Positions 32,691 through 42,688 are shown, counted from the first letter of the stretch. The stretch: 49,532 nt of DNA from Gemmatimonadota bacterium (GCA_022826005.1 JAJDVT010000127.1:1-49532), one strand, 5' to 3'. Made by a program: numbers and translations. The notes: generated from the sequence alone by a model not told the origin.

Positions 32691-33839
32691 GTGGTGGTGA
32701 TCTTTTCCGGAGGCGGAACCGCGGGACACTTCTACCCCGCGCGAAACATCGCCGAGGCGCTGGCGGCGGCGGTGCCGGGGGTCGAGCCGTACTTCGTGGG
32801 GACGGAGGGGCGGATCGAGGCGATCGAGCTGCCCGGGCTCGGCTACAGCTACCGGCTTCTGCCCGTGGCGGGACTGCGGAGCCCGAGCGGCGGACGCGTC
32901 CTCTCGGCCGCAGCGGCCAATCTCCGGGCGATCTGGCTGCTCCTCGCCGCCGTCGCCCGGCTCATCCCCGACTTCCGGCGGCGGGAGGCAGCGGCGGCTG
33001 TCCTCACCGGTGGCTACGTGTGCGTCCCTGCCGGAATCGCGGCCCGGCTGATGGGTATCCCGGTGGTCCTGCAGGAGCAGAACAGGCACCCGGGCAAGGC
33101 GACCCGCCTGCTGTCCCGCTGGGCGCGGCAGATCCACCTCGCCTACCCCGAGGCCGCCGCGTCGCTTCCCCGGCGCGCCCGCGCCCGCGTCCGTGAGACC
33201 GGCAACCCGATCCGCCCCCTCCCCTCCGCCGCCGAGCGCAGCCGGGCGGCCGCCCGCGAGGCGCTCGGACTGCCCCGCGAGGGCGCGCTCGTGCTTGTCG
33301 TGGGCGGCAGCCAGGGCGCGCGCAAGATGAATTCCGGTTTGATCGAGATTCTGCAGGACGATATGCCGATCGATCGGGAATTCGTCTTATGGGTGACCGG
33401 GCGGGGGCACTTCGAGGAGGCGGCCGCGGCGCTGGGGCGGGTCCGCGGAGACCGGTTTGCGGTGGTGCCGTACCTGGAGCCGGAGAAGATGTACCAGGCA
33501 CTGGCCGCCGCCGACCTCGCGGTGTCCCGGGCGGGAGCGATGGCGACCTCGGAGTTCCTGGCCTGGAAGCTGCCGTCGATCCTGGTGCCGCTCCCCACCG
33601 CCGCCGCCGACCACCAGAGTGCGAACGCCCGTGCCCTGGAGGCGGCCGGGGCGGCGGTGTGCCTCCCGGAACGGGACGCCGATGGCACGGAGCTGACCGG
33701 CGCGCGGCTCTGGAACGAAGTGCAGCGCCTTCTCCGCACGCCCGAGCTGCTGGCGAGAATGGCGCGGGCGGCCGCCGCCCGGGCACGCCCGCACGCCGCG
33801 CGAGAGGTGGCGGCCGCGATCACGGAGGTGGTTTCGTGA
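32691..33839 (+). CDS. murG: UDP-N-acetylglucosamine--N-acetylmuramyl-(pentapeptide) pyrophosphoryl-undecaprenol N-acetylglucosamine transferase MurG
   Basis: 382 residues. It makes lipid II by adding GlcNAc to lipid I on the cytosolic membrane face. Visible: the N-terminal loop FSGGGTAGHFYPA, a second glycine loop VVGGSQGARKMN, the lipid/acceptor part LQEQNRHPGKATRLLS and donor-binding SRAGAMATSEFLAWKLPSILVPLP, then DHQSANA. Three GTG codons in a row start the gene (32691, 32694, 32697), so the first is taken. murC begins inside its stop (GTGA). Confidence 0.95.
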   Translation: MVVIFSGGGTAGHFYPARNIAEALAAAVPGVEPYFVGTEGRIEAIELPGLGYSYRLLPVAGLRSPSGGRVLSAAAANLRAIWLLLAAVARLIPDFRRREAAAAVLTGGYVCVPAGIAARLMGIPVVLQEQNRHPGKATRLLSRWARQIHLAYPEAAASLPRRARARVRETGNPIRPLPSAAERSRAAAREALGLPREGALVLVVGGSQGARKMNSGLIEILQDDMPIDREFVLWVTGRGHFEEAAAALGRVRGDRFAVVPYLEPEKMYQALAAADLAVSRAGAMATSEFLAWKLPSILVPLPTAAADHQSANARALEAAGAAVCLPERDADGTELTGARLWNEVQRLLRTPELLARMARAAAARARPHAAREVAAAITEVVS

Positions 33840-35233
33840 ACGCCCCCGGTCTGCGTACCCTGGCCGCACGCGGCCCGGTCCACTTCATGGGCGTGTGCGG
33901 GGCGGGGATGGCCCCGCTCGCCGAGCTGTTGCTGCGAAGCGGCGCGTCGGTGACAGGCTGCGATCTGGCCGGCGGCTCGCCACCCGAGGCTCTGGCACGC
34001 CTCGGGATGCGCTTCACCCCCGGGCACGACCCCGCGCACGTCGAAACGGCGGCCGCGCTGATCGTCACCTCCGCGGTGCCCGATGGCCACCCGGAGGTTG
34101 AGGCGGCCCGCGCCCGGCGGGTCCCGGTGATCAAGCGGGCCGAGGCGCTCGGGCAGTGGGTGAACGAGGGCCGGGTCGCGGCGATTGCCGGGACGCACGG
34201 AAAGACGACCACCACCGCGCTGGCGACTCAGGTGCTGGTGCAGGCGGGAATCGACCCGACGGGGGTGGTGGGCGGCCACGTCCCCGACTGGGGCGGCAAC
34301 CTGCGTCCGGGCTCCTCCGGTGTCTTCGTCGTGGAAGCGGACGAGTACGACCGCTCCTTCCTGACGCTGCGTCCCGAGGTCGCGGTCGTGACCAACCAGG
34401 ATGCCGACCACCTCGACACCTACGGGGACCTGGAGGGCGTTCGCGGCGCCTTCACGAGTTTCGTGGAGCGGATCGAGCCCGGGGGCACGCTTTGGGTCTG
34501 CGGCGACGATGCCGGAGCGGCCAGGGTGGGGGTGTGGGGTGGCCCGTGCACACGCAGCTACGGACTCGGGGCCGGTACCCAGCTGCGCGCGGTCGCGGTG
34601 CGCAGCGCCGGGACCGGGAGCTGCTTCGAGGTGGTCGAGGACGGGGTGAGCGCCGGCAGGTTCGCGCTGCCGCTGCCCGGGCTCCACAACGTGCGCAATG
34701 CGCTGGCCGCGGTGGGCGTCGGCCGCACCTTCGAGGCATCGTGGGACGATATCCGCGTCGGCCTGGAGCGGTTCGCGGGGGTGGGGCGGCGGTATGACGT
34801 GTTGGGAACCGCGGCGGAGGTACAGGTGGTGGACGACTACGCGCACCATCCCACCGAGATTGCCGCTACCCTCTCGGCGGCCCGGCGGGCGAACCCGGGG
34901 CGGAGGATCGTCGCGGTCTTCCAGCCGCACCTCTTCACCCGCACCCGCGACTTCCACCTGGCCTTCGGGCATGCCCTGGGCGCCGCGGACCGCGTCTGGG
35001 TCACGGACGTGTACCCCGCCCGCGAACCCCCCCTCCCCGGCGTCACCGGCGCGCTCGTCGCGCGCGCCGTCACGCCACCCCGTGCACGCACCGTCTATCA
35101 CGCAGATCTCTCCACCCTGGCGGCCGCGGTGGCCGAAGACCTGTCGCCCGGCGACATCTGCATCGTGATGGGGGCCGGCTCCATCGAGGCGGCCGCCCCC
35201 GAGATCCTCGCCCTGCTCGGAGGCGGGCAATGA
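33836..35233 (+). CDS. murC: UDP-N-acetylmuramate--L-alanine ligase MurC
   Basis: 465 residues from GTG 33836. It adds L-Ala to UDP-MurNAc, the first peptide step. Visible: FMGVCGAGMAPLAELL (Rossmann, UDP binding), ATP-binding IAGTHGKTTTTALA near residue 120, EADEYDRSFL, NQDADHLDTYG, and the C-terminal DDYAHHPTEI and FQPHLFTRT. MurC is usually followed by murB and ddl, which are missing here; ftsQ overlaps its stop instead (ATGA). Confidence 0.96.
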   Translation: MNAPGLRTLAARGPVHFMGVCGAGMAPLAELLLRSGASVTGCDLAGGSPPEALARLGMRFTPGHDPAHVETAAALIVTSAVPDGHPEVEAARARRVPVIKRAEALGQWVNEGRVAAIAGTHGKTTTTALATQVLVQAGIDPTGVVGGHVPDWGGNLRPGSSGVFVVEADEYDRSFLTLRPEVAVVTNQDADHLDTYGDLEGVRGAFTSFVERIEPGGTLWVCGDDAGAARVGVWGGPCTRSYGLGAGTQLRAVAVRSAGTGSCFEVVEDGVSAGRFALPLPGLHNVRNALAAVGVGRTFEASWDDIRVGLERFAGVGRRYDVLGTAAEVQVVDDYAHHPTEIAATLSAARRANPGRRIVAVFQPHLFTRTRDFHLAFGHALGAADRVWVTDVYPAREPPLPGVTGALVARAVTPPRARTVYHADLSTLAAAVAEDLSPGDICIVMGAGSIEAAAPEILALLGGGQ

Positions 35234-35988
35234 GTCGCCTCGCCCCGCCTCGCCCCGCCTCCGCCCCGCGCGCGCTTCGCGTCGCGGCCCGCGTCCTCGC
35301 GGGCATCGCCATCTCCGCGCTGCTGGTCTGGGCCGGGGTCCACCTCGCCGCCGCGTCGCCATACTTCGAGGTCGACCACGTCGAGGTCTCCGGCCTCGGC
35401 TACCTCACCCGGGACGAGGTGCGCGCGGCCGCCGGGGTGGACGGCCCGCTCAGCGTGTGGACGCCGGCGGCGAACCTGCTGGACGGCCTGGTCGCGCACC
35501 CGCTGGTCGAGTCCGCCCGCGTGACCCGGAAGCTTCCCCGCACCCTGCTCTTCGAGATCGACGAGGCCGAGCCGGTGGGTCTGATCGCTCTCCCGCTGGT
35601 CGTCGCGGTGGACCGTCACGGCAACGTCCTCGGGATCGACCCCGGCGAGCCGGTCCTCGACCTCCCCGTGCTGCGGGTCTCGACGGAGCGGGCCCGGGCG
35701 CTGTGGGGCGCGCGCCTCCTGGCCCGCGAGGTGGCCCGCATGGCCGAGGTCGCGCCGGAACTCCTCGCCGTAGTCTCCGAGGCGCACATCGACGACGAGC
35801 AGATCGTGCTGCTGCTGGGCGACTCCGCGCTGCGGGTCCGCTACCGGCCGCCGATCACGGAGGAACGGCTGCGCGACGCGGTCATCGCGATGAACGACGC
35901 GCTCGCGAGGTTCCCGGGCGACCTTCCGCGCGAGGTGGATCTCCGCTTCGCGGACCAGGTCGTGGTCAGGACGGGAGGCGCCCAGTGA
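35230..35988 (+). CDS. ftsQ: Cell division protein FtsQ
   Basis: 252 residues. N-terminal Arg/Pro-rich cytosolic tail, one transmembrane helix (VLAGIAISALLVWAGVHLA, about residues 22-40), and then a POTRA domain (FEVDHVEVSGLGYLTRDEVRAAAGV) and the FtsQ domain (VESARVTRKLPRTLLFEIDEAEPVGLI). It links the early and late divisome in the periplasm. ATG 35230 overlaps the murC stop and ftsA overlaps its own stop (GTGA). Confidence 0.92.
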   Translation: MSRLAPPRPASAPRALRVAARVLAGIAISALLVWAGVHLAAASPYFEVDHVEVSGLGYLTRDEVRAAAGVDGPLSVWTPAANLLDGLVAHPLVESARVTRKLPRTLLFEIDEAEPVGLIALPLVVAVDRHGNVLGIDPGEPVLDLPVLRVSTERARALWGARLLAREVARMAEVAPELLAVVSEAHIDDEQIVLLLGDSALRVRYRPPITEERLRDAVIAMNDALARFPGDLPREVDLRFADQVVVRTGGAQ

Positions 35989-37211
35989 GATCCGTCCTCG
36001 TCGCCGGCCTCGATGTCGGCTCGGCCTGCACCCGCGTGGTGATCGGCGAACTGCTCGGCGACCACTACCACCCCACGCTGGGCATACTCGGGGTCGGGCG
36101 CAGCAGGACGGTGGGGGTGCGCCGCGACGTGGTCACCGATCTCGAGGCTGCCACCGAGTGCATCCGCGCCACGCTGCGGGAAGCGGAGGTGATGGCGGGT
36201 GTGAACCTGGACCGGGTGTACCTCGGCGTCTCAGGAGACCACGTCTCGGTGGACCGCTCATCGGGGGTGGTGGCGGTCGCGGCGGAGGAGATCGTGGCCC
36301 GCGACATCGACCGCGTGCACGAGGTCGCGCAGGCGGTCGCGTTGCCCCGGGACCGCGAGCTGCTCCACGCGGTGCCGCGCGACTACTACGTCGACTATCA
36401 CGGAGGCATCGCCGACCCGGTCGGCATGTCAGGCACCCGCCTCGAGACCGAACTCTACCTGGTGACCGGCTCCTCGGTGGTCGTCGGCAACCTGACACGG
36501 GCGGTCGAGAAGGCCGGATACCGGGTCCAGGGCCGGGTCTTCGAACCGCTGGCGGCGGCGCGTGCGGTGCTCGCTGAGGACGAAAGGGAGCTGGGCGTCG
36601 CGATGGTCGACCTGGGCGGCGCATCGACCGGTTTCGCCGTCCACTACGAGGGCAAGATCCGCGACCTGGGGGTGCTGCCCTTCGGGGGCTCGACCATTAC
36701 CGGCGACCTCATCCGCGGCCTCTCGATCCCCTTCGCCGATGCGCACCGGGTCAAGGAGAAGCACGGGGTGGCCTGCGCCCGCCTCGTCGATCCGTCGGAG
36801 GTGATCCGGCTCCCCGGAGTGAACGGGCGAGGCCGTTCGGTGCCCCGTACCTACGTCGCGCAGCTGATCGAGCAGCGGCTGGAGAACATGTTTCGGCGCA
36901 TCAACCGCAGGCTGCACGAGACCTTCCCGCAGGGCTCGCTGGGCGCGGGAATCGTGCTCACGGGGGGCGTATCGGCGATGCCGGGGATCTGCGACATGGC
37001 CCGGGGCAGCCTTTCCGCGCCCGTGCGAACCGGGGTTCCCGCCGAGTGTCTTGCCGGCCTGGCGGATATGGTCGGACGCCCCGGATTCGCAACCGCGGCG
37101 GGGTTGGCCCTGCACGGTGCGGACCGCTTCCTGGAGACGGGCGAGGGCGCGTCCACGGTAACGTCGGGCCTCGTCACCCGGGTGGGGGCGTGGCTCAGGG
37201 AATTCTTTTGA
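35985..37211 (+). CDS. ftsA: Cell division protein FtsA
   Basis: 408 residues from GTG 35985. Actin-like ATPase that anchors FtsZ to the membrane. Visible: the N-terminal phosphate loop VAGLDVGSACTRVVIGE, YLGVSGDHVS (family VxGxHI-like stretch), the second phosphate motif VDLGGASTGFAV near residue 210, adenosine motif VLTGGVSAMPGI near residue 325, and a short C-terminal amphipathic end VTRVGAWLREFF that probably binds the membrane. ftsZ follows after 55 bp with its own strong ribosome-binding site. Confidence 0.95.
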   Translation: MRSVLVAGLDVGSACTRVVIGELLGDHYHPTLGILGVGRSRTVGVRRDVVTDLEAATECIRATLREAEVMAGVNLDRVYLGVSGDHVSVDRSSGVVAVAAEEIVARDIDRVHEVAQAVALPRDRELLHAVPRDYYVDYHGGIADPVGMSGTRLETELYLVTGSSVVVGNLTRAVEKAGYRVQGRVFEPLAAARAVLAEDERELGVAMVDLGGASTGFAVHYEGKIRDLGVLPFGGSTITGDLIRGLSIPFADAHRVKEKHGVACARLVDPSEVIRLPGVNGRGRSVPRTYVAQLIEQRLENMFRRINRRLHETFPQGSLGAGIVLTGGVSAMPGICDMARGSLSAPVRTGVPAECLAGLADMVGRPGFATAAGLALHGADRFLETGEGASTVTSGLVTRVGAWLREFF

Positions 37212-37266
37212 TAATGGACATCATGGTAGCTTTATTCCACAACGCGGTCGACAAGGAGATGAGACG

Positions 37267-38571
37267 ATGAGGATCGAACTGGAAGACGCTCCACGGAACA
37301 CGGCGTTGATGCGGGTGATCGGGGTCGGCGGTGCCGGGGGGAACGCGATCAACCGCATGATCGAGGAGGAACTCGAGGGCGTCGACTTCATTTCCGCCAA
37401 CACGGATGCCCAGGCGCTTGGCCAATCGAAGGCCTCGCACACCATCCAGCTGGGGAAGAAGCTGACCCGCGGACTGGGGGCGGGCGCCCGCCCGGGAATC
37501 GGCCGCCAGGCAATCGCCGAGGACGCCGAAGAAGTGCGCGTGGCGCTGGACGGCGCGGATCTGGTCTTCATCGCCGCGGGGATGGGTGGCGGCACCGGTA
37601 CCGGTGCGGCACCGGTCGTCGGCGAGATCGCCCGGGAACTCGGCGCCCTCACCATCGCCATCGTGACCCGGCCCTTCTCCTTCGAGGGCAAGCGGCGCAT
37701 GCGGCAGGCCGAACAGGGGCTCGCGGAGCTCCGCCGCACCGTCGACACGATGGTCATCGTCCCCAACGACCGGCTGCTTCCGGTGGTCGGCAAGGGCACC
37801 ACCTTCACGGACGCGCTCAAGAAGGCGGACGAGGTGCTGCTCAACGCGACTCAGGGTATCAGCGACCTGGTCAACGTCAGCGGCGACGTCAACGTGGACT
37901 TCGCCGACGTGCGCACGATCATGTCCTCGTGCGGTGCGGCGCTGATGGGGAGCGGGTTCGGCCGCGGGGAGGACCGCGCCCTCAAGGCTGCCCAGGACGC
38001 GATCACGTCGCCACTGCTGGACAACGTCGCCATCCACGGGGCCAAGGGCGTCCTGATCAACATCACCGGCGGCCCCGATCTGACAATCGACGAGGTCACC
38101 GACATCTCGACCCTGATCGCGGAGGCGGCGGGTGACGAAGCCGAGATCATCTTCGGCACCGTCCTGGACGGCGGCATGGAGGAGGAGGTCCGGGTCACCC
38201 TGATCGCAACCGGTTTTGACGACAGGATCGAACGGAAGGGCGGGAGCACGATCATCCGTCCGAGCTTCGCGGCACGCGCCGCCGGGGCAGGCTCCGGCGA
38301 AGGGGTGTCGCATCAGGCGAGACAGGTCCGGCCCGAGCGTGTGCCGGTAGCGCGGCAGCCGGTTCGCGCGGTCGCGGCCGGGGGCGGAGGCGGCACCCCC
38401 CGCGTCGCCGGCAGCCCGTTCCCGCCGATGAGCACCGCCGCCCCCGCGCCTTCCCCGGCCCGACCGCCGGAGCCCCGTCCCCCCGAAGCCGCGCGGCCCA
38501 CTTCCATGCTCATTCGCGCCCGCGAGGGTGGCGCATCCGAACTGGAGTTGCCTACGTTCATCCGCAGATGA
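37267..38571 (+). CDS. ftsZ: Cell division GTPase FtsZ
   Basis: 434 residues. The tubulin-like GTPase forms the Z-ring. GTP-binding VIGVGGAGGNAINRM near residue 17 and the signature GGGTGTGAAP near residues 107-116, with the T7-loop region NVDFADVRTIM near 212. A long Pro/Arg-rich linker (about 330-420) leads to the C-terminal peptide ELPTFIRR, which binds FtsA and other partners. AAGGAGA at 37254-37260 is a strong ribosome-binding site and the intergenic 55 bp is the longest gap in the division run, possibly to raise FtsZ yield. The next gene overlaps by 4 nt. Confidence 0.97.
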   Translation: MRIELEDAPRNTALMRVIGVGGAGGNAINRMIEEELEGVDFISANTDAQALGQSKASHTIQLGKKLTRGLGAGARPGIGRQAIAEDAEEVRVALDGADLVFIAAGMGGGTGTGAAPVVGEIARELGALTIAIVTRPFSFEGKRRMRQAEQGLAELRRTVDTMVIVPNDRLLPVVGKGTTFTDALKKADEVLLNATQGISDLVNVSGDVNVDFADVRTIMSSCGAALMGSGFGRGEDRALKAAQDAITSPLLDNVAIHGAKGVLINITGGPDLTIDEVTDISTLIAEAAGDEAEIIFGTVLDGGMEEEVRVTLIATGFDDRIERKGGSTIIRPSFAARAAGAGSGEGVSHQARQVRPERVPVARQPVRAVAAGGGGGTPRVAGSPFPPMSTAAPAPSPARPPEPRPPEAARPTSMLIRAREGGASELELPTFIRR

Positions 38572-39833
38572 TGAACAGGCGACAGATCTTGGTAGTCGGA
38601 TGCGCGGCGCTTGCCGTGGCGGCTGTCCTCGCCGGTGCTCTCTCACGGGAGCAGATCCCGGAGGTCGAAGTGGCCAGGGCCGTGTACGCCGCGCCGCCGG
38701 GCCGCGTGGAGGTGCAGAAGCTCTCCTACGGGCAGACCTTCGGCCAGGTCCTGGAGGATGCCGGGCTGGGGACCGCGGACCGTCTCGGCGTGCTCGAGGC
38801 GTTCCGGGAGGAGGCGGAGCCCAGGCGGCTGCGGACGGACACGGAGGTGAGCATTCGCTGGGTGGACGATCGCCTGCACGGCATCGTGGTGACGCTCGAC
38901 CGGGACCGCACTGTCCGCGTGGACTGCAGCACCGGCGACTGTACGGCCTCCACCCTGACCCTGGCCACGACCATCGACACCGTCTACGCGGCAGGCGTGA
39001 TCGAGAGCAGCCTGTGGAGCGCGATCACGGAGCTGCCCGAGCTGGCGGAGGCCCCGCTGGGCGACCGGCGCAACTTCGTTCTCAGCCTGGACAGGGTCTT
39101 CCAGTGGCAGATCGACTTCTCGCGGCAGATCGTCCCCGGCGACACCTACCGTTTCGTCTTCGAGCGCGAGAAGCGGCCGGACGGAAGCATGCGCGCGGGC
39201 CATCTGCTCTCGGCCGAACTCGTCAACAACGGCAAGGCGTATCACGCCATCTGGTTCGACCCCAACAACGACGGGCGCGGCACCTGGTACGACATGGAGG
39301 GACAGTCCGTGCGCCGCGCCTTCCTCATGAAGCCCATCGAACTCAGCCGGATCTCGTCCCGCTTCGGGATGAGGCATCATCCGATCCTGAAGCAGTGGCG
39401 CAACCACAACGGCGTCGACTACGCGGCGAGGACCGGAACGCCGGTGCAGTCGACCGGCGCCGGGGTCGTCGTCCGCCGCAATCGGGGCGCCACCTACGGG
39501 AACGTGATCGATGTCAGGCATCCGAACGGCTTCCTGACCCGCTACGCCCATCTGAGCAGCTTTGCCAGGGCCATCGCCGTCGGGTCCCGGGTGGCCCAGG
39601 GCGAAGTGATCGGGTACGTGGGGATGACCGGCCTCGCCACCGGCCCGCACCTCCACTACGAGATGCATGCGGCGGGCAGGCCCGTCGACCCGCTCGCGAT
39701 CGAACTGCCCGCCGAGGATCCCGTCCCGGCCGAGGACCGGGCGCGCTGGGAAGTCGAGAGCGCGGCGCGGATCGCCCTGCTGTTCACCCTCCCCGGTCCC
39801 GAGGAACTCCGCTCGGTGCGCGCGGACCAGTAG
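38568..39833 (+). CDS. M23 family metallopeptidase (MepM/EnvC-like)
   Basis: 421 residues. One N-terminal transmembrane or signal segment (LVVGCAALAVAAVLAGAL). The middle region carries OapA/LysM-like features (SYGQTFGQVLEDAGL), then the M23 peptidase domain from about residue 265: SRFGMRHHPIL, HNGVDYAARTGTPV with the first zinc ligands, and GPHLHYEMHAAGRPVDP near residue 360 with the HxH motif. It should cut peptidoglycan crosslinks in the periplasm, fitting septal cell-wall splitting next to ftsZ. ATG 38568 overlaps the ftsZ stop (ATGA); ATG 38571 would also serve. Confidence 0.9.
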   Translation: MMNRRQILVVGCAALAVAAVLAGALSREQIPEVEVARAVYAAPPGRVEVQKLSYGQTFGQVLEDAGLGTADRLGVLEAFREEAEPRRLRTDTEVSIRWVDDRLHGIVVTLDRDRTVRVDCSTGDCTASTLTLATTIDTVYAAGVIESSLWSAITELPELAEAPLGDRRNFVLSLDRVFQWQIDFSRQIVPGDTYRFVFEREKRPDGSMRAGHLLSAELVNNGKAYHAIWFDPNNDGRGTWYDMEGQSVRRAFLMKPIELSRISSRFGMRHHPILKQWRNHNGVDYAARTGTPVQSTGAGVVVRRNRGATYGNVIDVRHPNGFLTRYAHLSSFARAIAVGSRVAQGEVIGYVGMTGLATGPHLHYEMHAAGRPVDPLAIELPAEDPVPAEDRARWEVESAARIALLFTLPGPEELRSVRADQ

Positions 39834-39846
39834 CCGTGAGCCCCGG

Positions 39847-41820
39847 GTGCCCGGTTTCCTGCTGATCGCAGTCCTCCTGCTGGCCGGCGGCTTCTGCGGC
39901 TGGATCTACTACCGGCGCGAGTTCGAGGTGCGCGCGCGGGGAGTCCTCCTCGCCGCCCGCCTGCTCGCCGTCGCGGGGGTGGTCGCGCTGCTCTGGAACC
40001 CCGTCCTCCCCACCGGCCCTCGCGGCGCGGGCCAGGAGCGCTTCGTCATCCTCGATGCGAGCGCGTCGATGGCGGCGGCCGCCGCCACCCCCGGGGCCAC
40101 GATCTGGGACGAGGCCGTGCGGCGGGCCGGAACGCTGGCCGATGCGGGCGCGCGCATCCTGGTCCTCGGCGAGGGCGTCCACGCCGTCGACCCGGCCGCG
40201 CTGGACACCCTCCGGCCCGCCGGCACGCGTTCCGTGCTGGCCGAGGCGGTGACGGTCGCGGCGGAGGCCGGCGCGCATGAAGTCATCCTCCTCAGCGACC
40301 GGCGGGTGCGCGACCCCATCGCCACGGCTTCCATCGCACGCCGCCTGGGCGTCGGCCTCGCTGCCGACACCCTCCCCGGCGCGGCTCCCAACCTGGGCAT
40401 CGGCCGCCTTCTCCTCCCGGCCACGGCCGAGCGCGGCGAGACCCTGCGCGGCCGCGTCGAGGTGGCGGGCACGGCTTCCGCCGCGTCCCCCGCGACCGAC
40501 TCCGCGACCGTCACGATCTCGCTCGACGGCCGTCCCGCCCAGGCGTTGCGGCTCCCCGTGCCCGCCGGCGGCGGCACCAGCGCGGCGGCGTTCACCCTCG
40601 GCGGCGATCTGGCGGCCGGAGTGCACCGCGTGACGGCGCGCATCGAGGGCACGGACGCCTTTGCGGACGACGACGAGCGCGCCGCGATCGTGGAGGTCGA
40701 CCCGGAAGAGACCGGCGTGCTGCTCGTCTCCTTCGCGCCGGACTGGGAGCCGCGCTTCCTCCTTCCCGTGCTGACCCAGGTGACGGGGCTGCCGGTGCGG
40801 GGATACCTGCGCACCGGTCCCGACCGCTTCCAGGGGATGGACCCGGACGCCGCCGGCGCGACCGGAACCGCCGCCGCGACGATCGACGGGGCCGCCATGG
40901 GGCGGCTGCTGGCGCGCGCGGAGATGGTGGTCGCGATGGGACTCGACGGTGCCGCCGCGGAGTTCGTCGAGGCCGCGACCGCCCGCACGCCCAGGATGCT
41001 CCTGTTCCCCGTGGACGGGGCGGGGGCGGCGCTGGGGGGCGTCGCGGCGGGGGCGGCCACGGCCGGCGAATGGTACATGGACGAAGCCCCGCCGTCGCCG
41101 ATCGCGGGCGAGGTCGCGCGCTTCGCCGCTGCCGGATTGCCCCCCCTCGGCGGAGTCCTGCCGCTCCTCGACCAGGGAGGCGGAGAGGCGCTCCACCTTC
41201 GCCTGGGGGGAGCCGGAGAGCCCCGCGCCGCGCTCGTCCTCCGGACGGTTGGCGGCCGCCGCACCGGGGTCGTGCTTGCCCGCGGATTCTGGCGCTGGGC
41301 CTTCCGCGACGGCGTCCCGCGCGAGCACTACCGCGCGCTGTGGGCCGCCGTGGGCGGCTGGATGATGGCCGACGAGCCGCTCGCCGCCGGCCCCGGCGTC
41401 CGCCCGGCGGCGCCCATCCTCCCCCGCGGGGCCGCCGCGAGCTGGCTCGGCCGGGGCTACGAGGGAGAGGAGGTCCACATCGCAGTCAGCGACACGGCCG
41501 GCGCCATGGTGTTCGATGCGGCGGTCACCATCCCCCCCGGCGGCCGCTTCACCACCGGCGTGCTGCCTCCGGGCCGCTACGAGCACACGGTCGTAACCAC
41601 GGCGCCCGACACCACCGCAAGTGCCTTCGAAGTCGAATCCTGGACCGACGAGATGCTGCGGCTGCCAGTGCCCGCCGCCGAACTCACCGTGCCCGTGCCG
41701 GCCGGGAGCGCCGCGCTCCAGCGGAGCCGTCCGCTGCGTACCTGGCCGGCCGTCTACCTGGTGATCCTGGTGGCGCTCTGCGCAGAGTGGATCGGTCGCC
41801 GCCGGGCCGGACTGCGGTAG
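39847..41820 (+). CDS. VWA-like membrane protein of unknown function
   Basis: 657 residues from GTG 39847 (no good ribosome-binding site). Two N-terminal transmembrane segments (FLLIAVLLLAGGFCGWIYY and LLAARLLAVAGVVALLW), a von Willebrand A-like domain with the metal-site motif DASASM at residues 69-74, then Ig-like or beta-rich regions and a C-terminal transmembrane helix (AVYLVILVALCAEWIG) followed by Arg-rich residues. This BatA/BatB-like arrangement is often seen as a membrane-anchored VWA scaffold; its partner is unknown. It lies between an M23 peptidase and ftsY, so an envelope role is likely. No MoxR ATPase is adjacent. Confidence 0.7.
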   Translation: MPGFLLIAVLLLAGGFCGWIYYRREFEVRARGVLLAARLLAVAGVVALLWNPVLPTGPRGAGQERFVILDASASMAAAAATPGATIWDEAVRRAGTLADAGARILVLGEGVHAVDPAALDTLRPAGTRSVLAEAVTVAAEAGAHEVILLSDRRVRDPIATASIARRLGVGLAADTLPGAAPNLGIGRLLLPATAERGETLRGRVEVAGTASAASPATDSATVTISLDGRPAQALRLPVPAGGGTSAAAFTLGGDLAAGVHRVTARIEGTDAFADDDERAAIVEVDPEETGVLLVSFAPDWEPRFLLPVLTQVTGLPVRGYLRTGPDRFQGMDPDAAGATGTAAATIDGAAMGRLLARAEMVVAMGLDGAAAEFVEAATARTPRMLLFPVDGAGAALGGVAAGAATAGEWYMDEAPPSPIAGEVARFAAAGLPPLGGVLPLLDQGGGEALHLRLGGAGEPRAALVLRTVGGRRTGVVLARGFWRWAFRDGVPREHYRALWAAVGGWMMADEPLAAGPGVRPAAPILPRGAAASWLGRGYEGEEVHIAVSDTAGAMVFDAAVTIPPGGRFTTGVLPPGRYEHTVVTTAPDTTASAFEVESWTDEMLRLPVPAAELTVPVPAGSAALQRSRPLRTWPAVYLVILVALCAEWIGRRRAGLR

Positions 41821-41824
41821 CCGC

Positions 41825-42688
41825 ATGAAGTGGGCGCGGTCGCTCCGCCGGGTCCTGCCGCGGACCTTCCGCAAGGTCGGCCCGGAGTCGCTGGAGGAGC
41901 TTGAGGAGCGGCTCATCATGGCCGATTTCGGGGTGGACGCGAGCCAGCGCTTCGTCGAGGCGGTCGAGCGGGCCGCCGGGAGGCGCGAGGACCCGGCGGG
42001 CGCCCTGGCCGCGGCGATCCGGGCGGTGTTCGACGGGGACGGCAACGCCCCGCTCGCCGTCGCCGCCGCTCCCCCAACCGTGTACCTCTTCGTGGGCGTG
42101 AACGGGACGGGGAAGACGACCACGATCGGGAAGCTGGCCCACCGTCTGGCCGGGGAGGGCCGCAGCGTGATGGTGGCCGCGACGGACACCTACCGCGCGG
42201 GCGCGACCGAGCAGCTCGCGCGCTGGGCGGACCGCGCGGGGGCCGATTTCGTGAGGGGACAGCCGGGCGGGGATCCGGCGGCGGTGGCCTTCGACGCGCT
42301 GGAAGCCGCCCGCGCCCGGGCCGCGGATGCGTTGCTCGTCGACACCGCCGGGCGCCTGCATACCCACAAGGGACTCATGCAGCAGCTCGCCAAGGTGGAC
42401 CGCGTGATCCGCGGGCGGCAGGAGGGCGCCCCGCACGAGACGCTGCTCGTGCTCGACGCCACGGTGGGGCAGAACGGCCTGGTCCAGGCGCGCGAGTTCT
42501 CGCGCTACGTCACAGTGACGGGGATCGTGCTGGCCAAGATGGACTCGACCGCTCGGGGCGGAATCGTGGTCGCGCTCCGCCAGGAGCTGGGCATCCCGGT
42601 GCGGCTGGTGGGCGTGGGCGAACGCCCGCAGGACCTCGAGCCCTTCGACGCGCACGAATTCGTCCAGGGGGTGCTGGCGGCGTCATGA
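41825..42688 (+). CDS. ftsY: Signal recognition particle receptor FtsY
   Basis: 287 residues, only the NG core, without the long acidic A domain of E. coli FtsY. GTPase motifs: GVNGTGKTTTIGKLA (G1) near residue 93, DTYRAGATEQL, DTAGRLHTH (G3) near residue 175 and LAKMDSTARGG (G4). It receives SRP-ribosome complexes at the inner membrane for cotranslational targeting. recG begins inside its stop (ATGA). Confidence 0.95.
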   Translation: MKWARSLRRVLPRTFRKVGPESLEELEERLIMADFGVDASQRFVEAVERAAGRREDPAGALAAAIRAVFDGDGNAPLAVAAAPPTVYLFVGVNGTGKTTTIGKLAHRLAGEGRSVMVAATDTYRAGATEQLARWADRAGADFVRGQPGGDPAAVAFDALEAARARAADALLVDTAGRLHTHKGLMQQLAKVDRVIRGRQEGAPHETLLVLDATVGQNGLVQAREFSRYVTVTGIVLAKMDSTARGGIVVALRQELGIPVRLVGVGERPQDLEPFDAHEFVQGVLAAS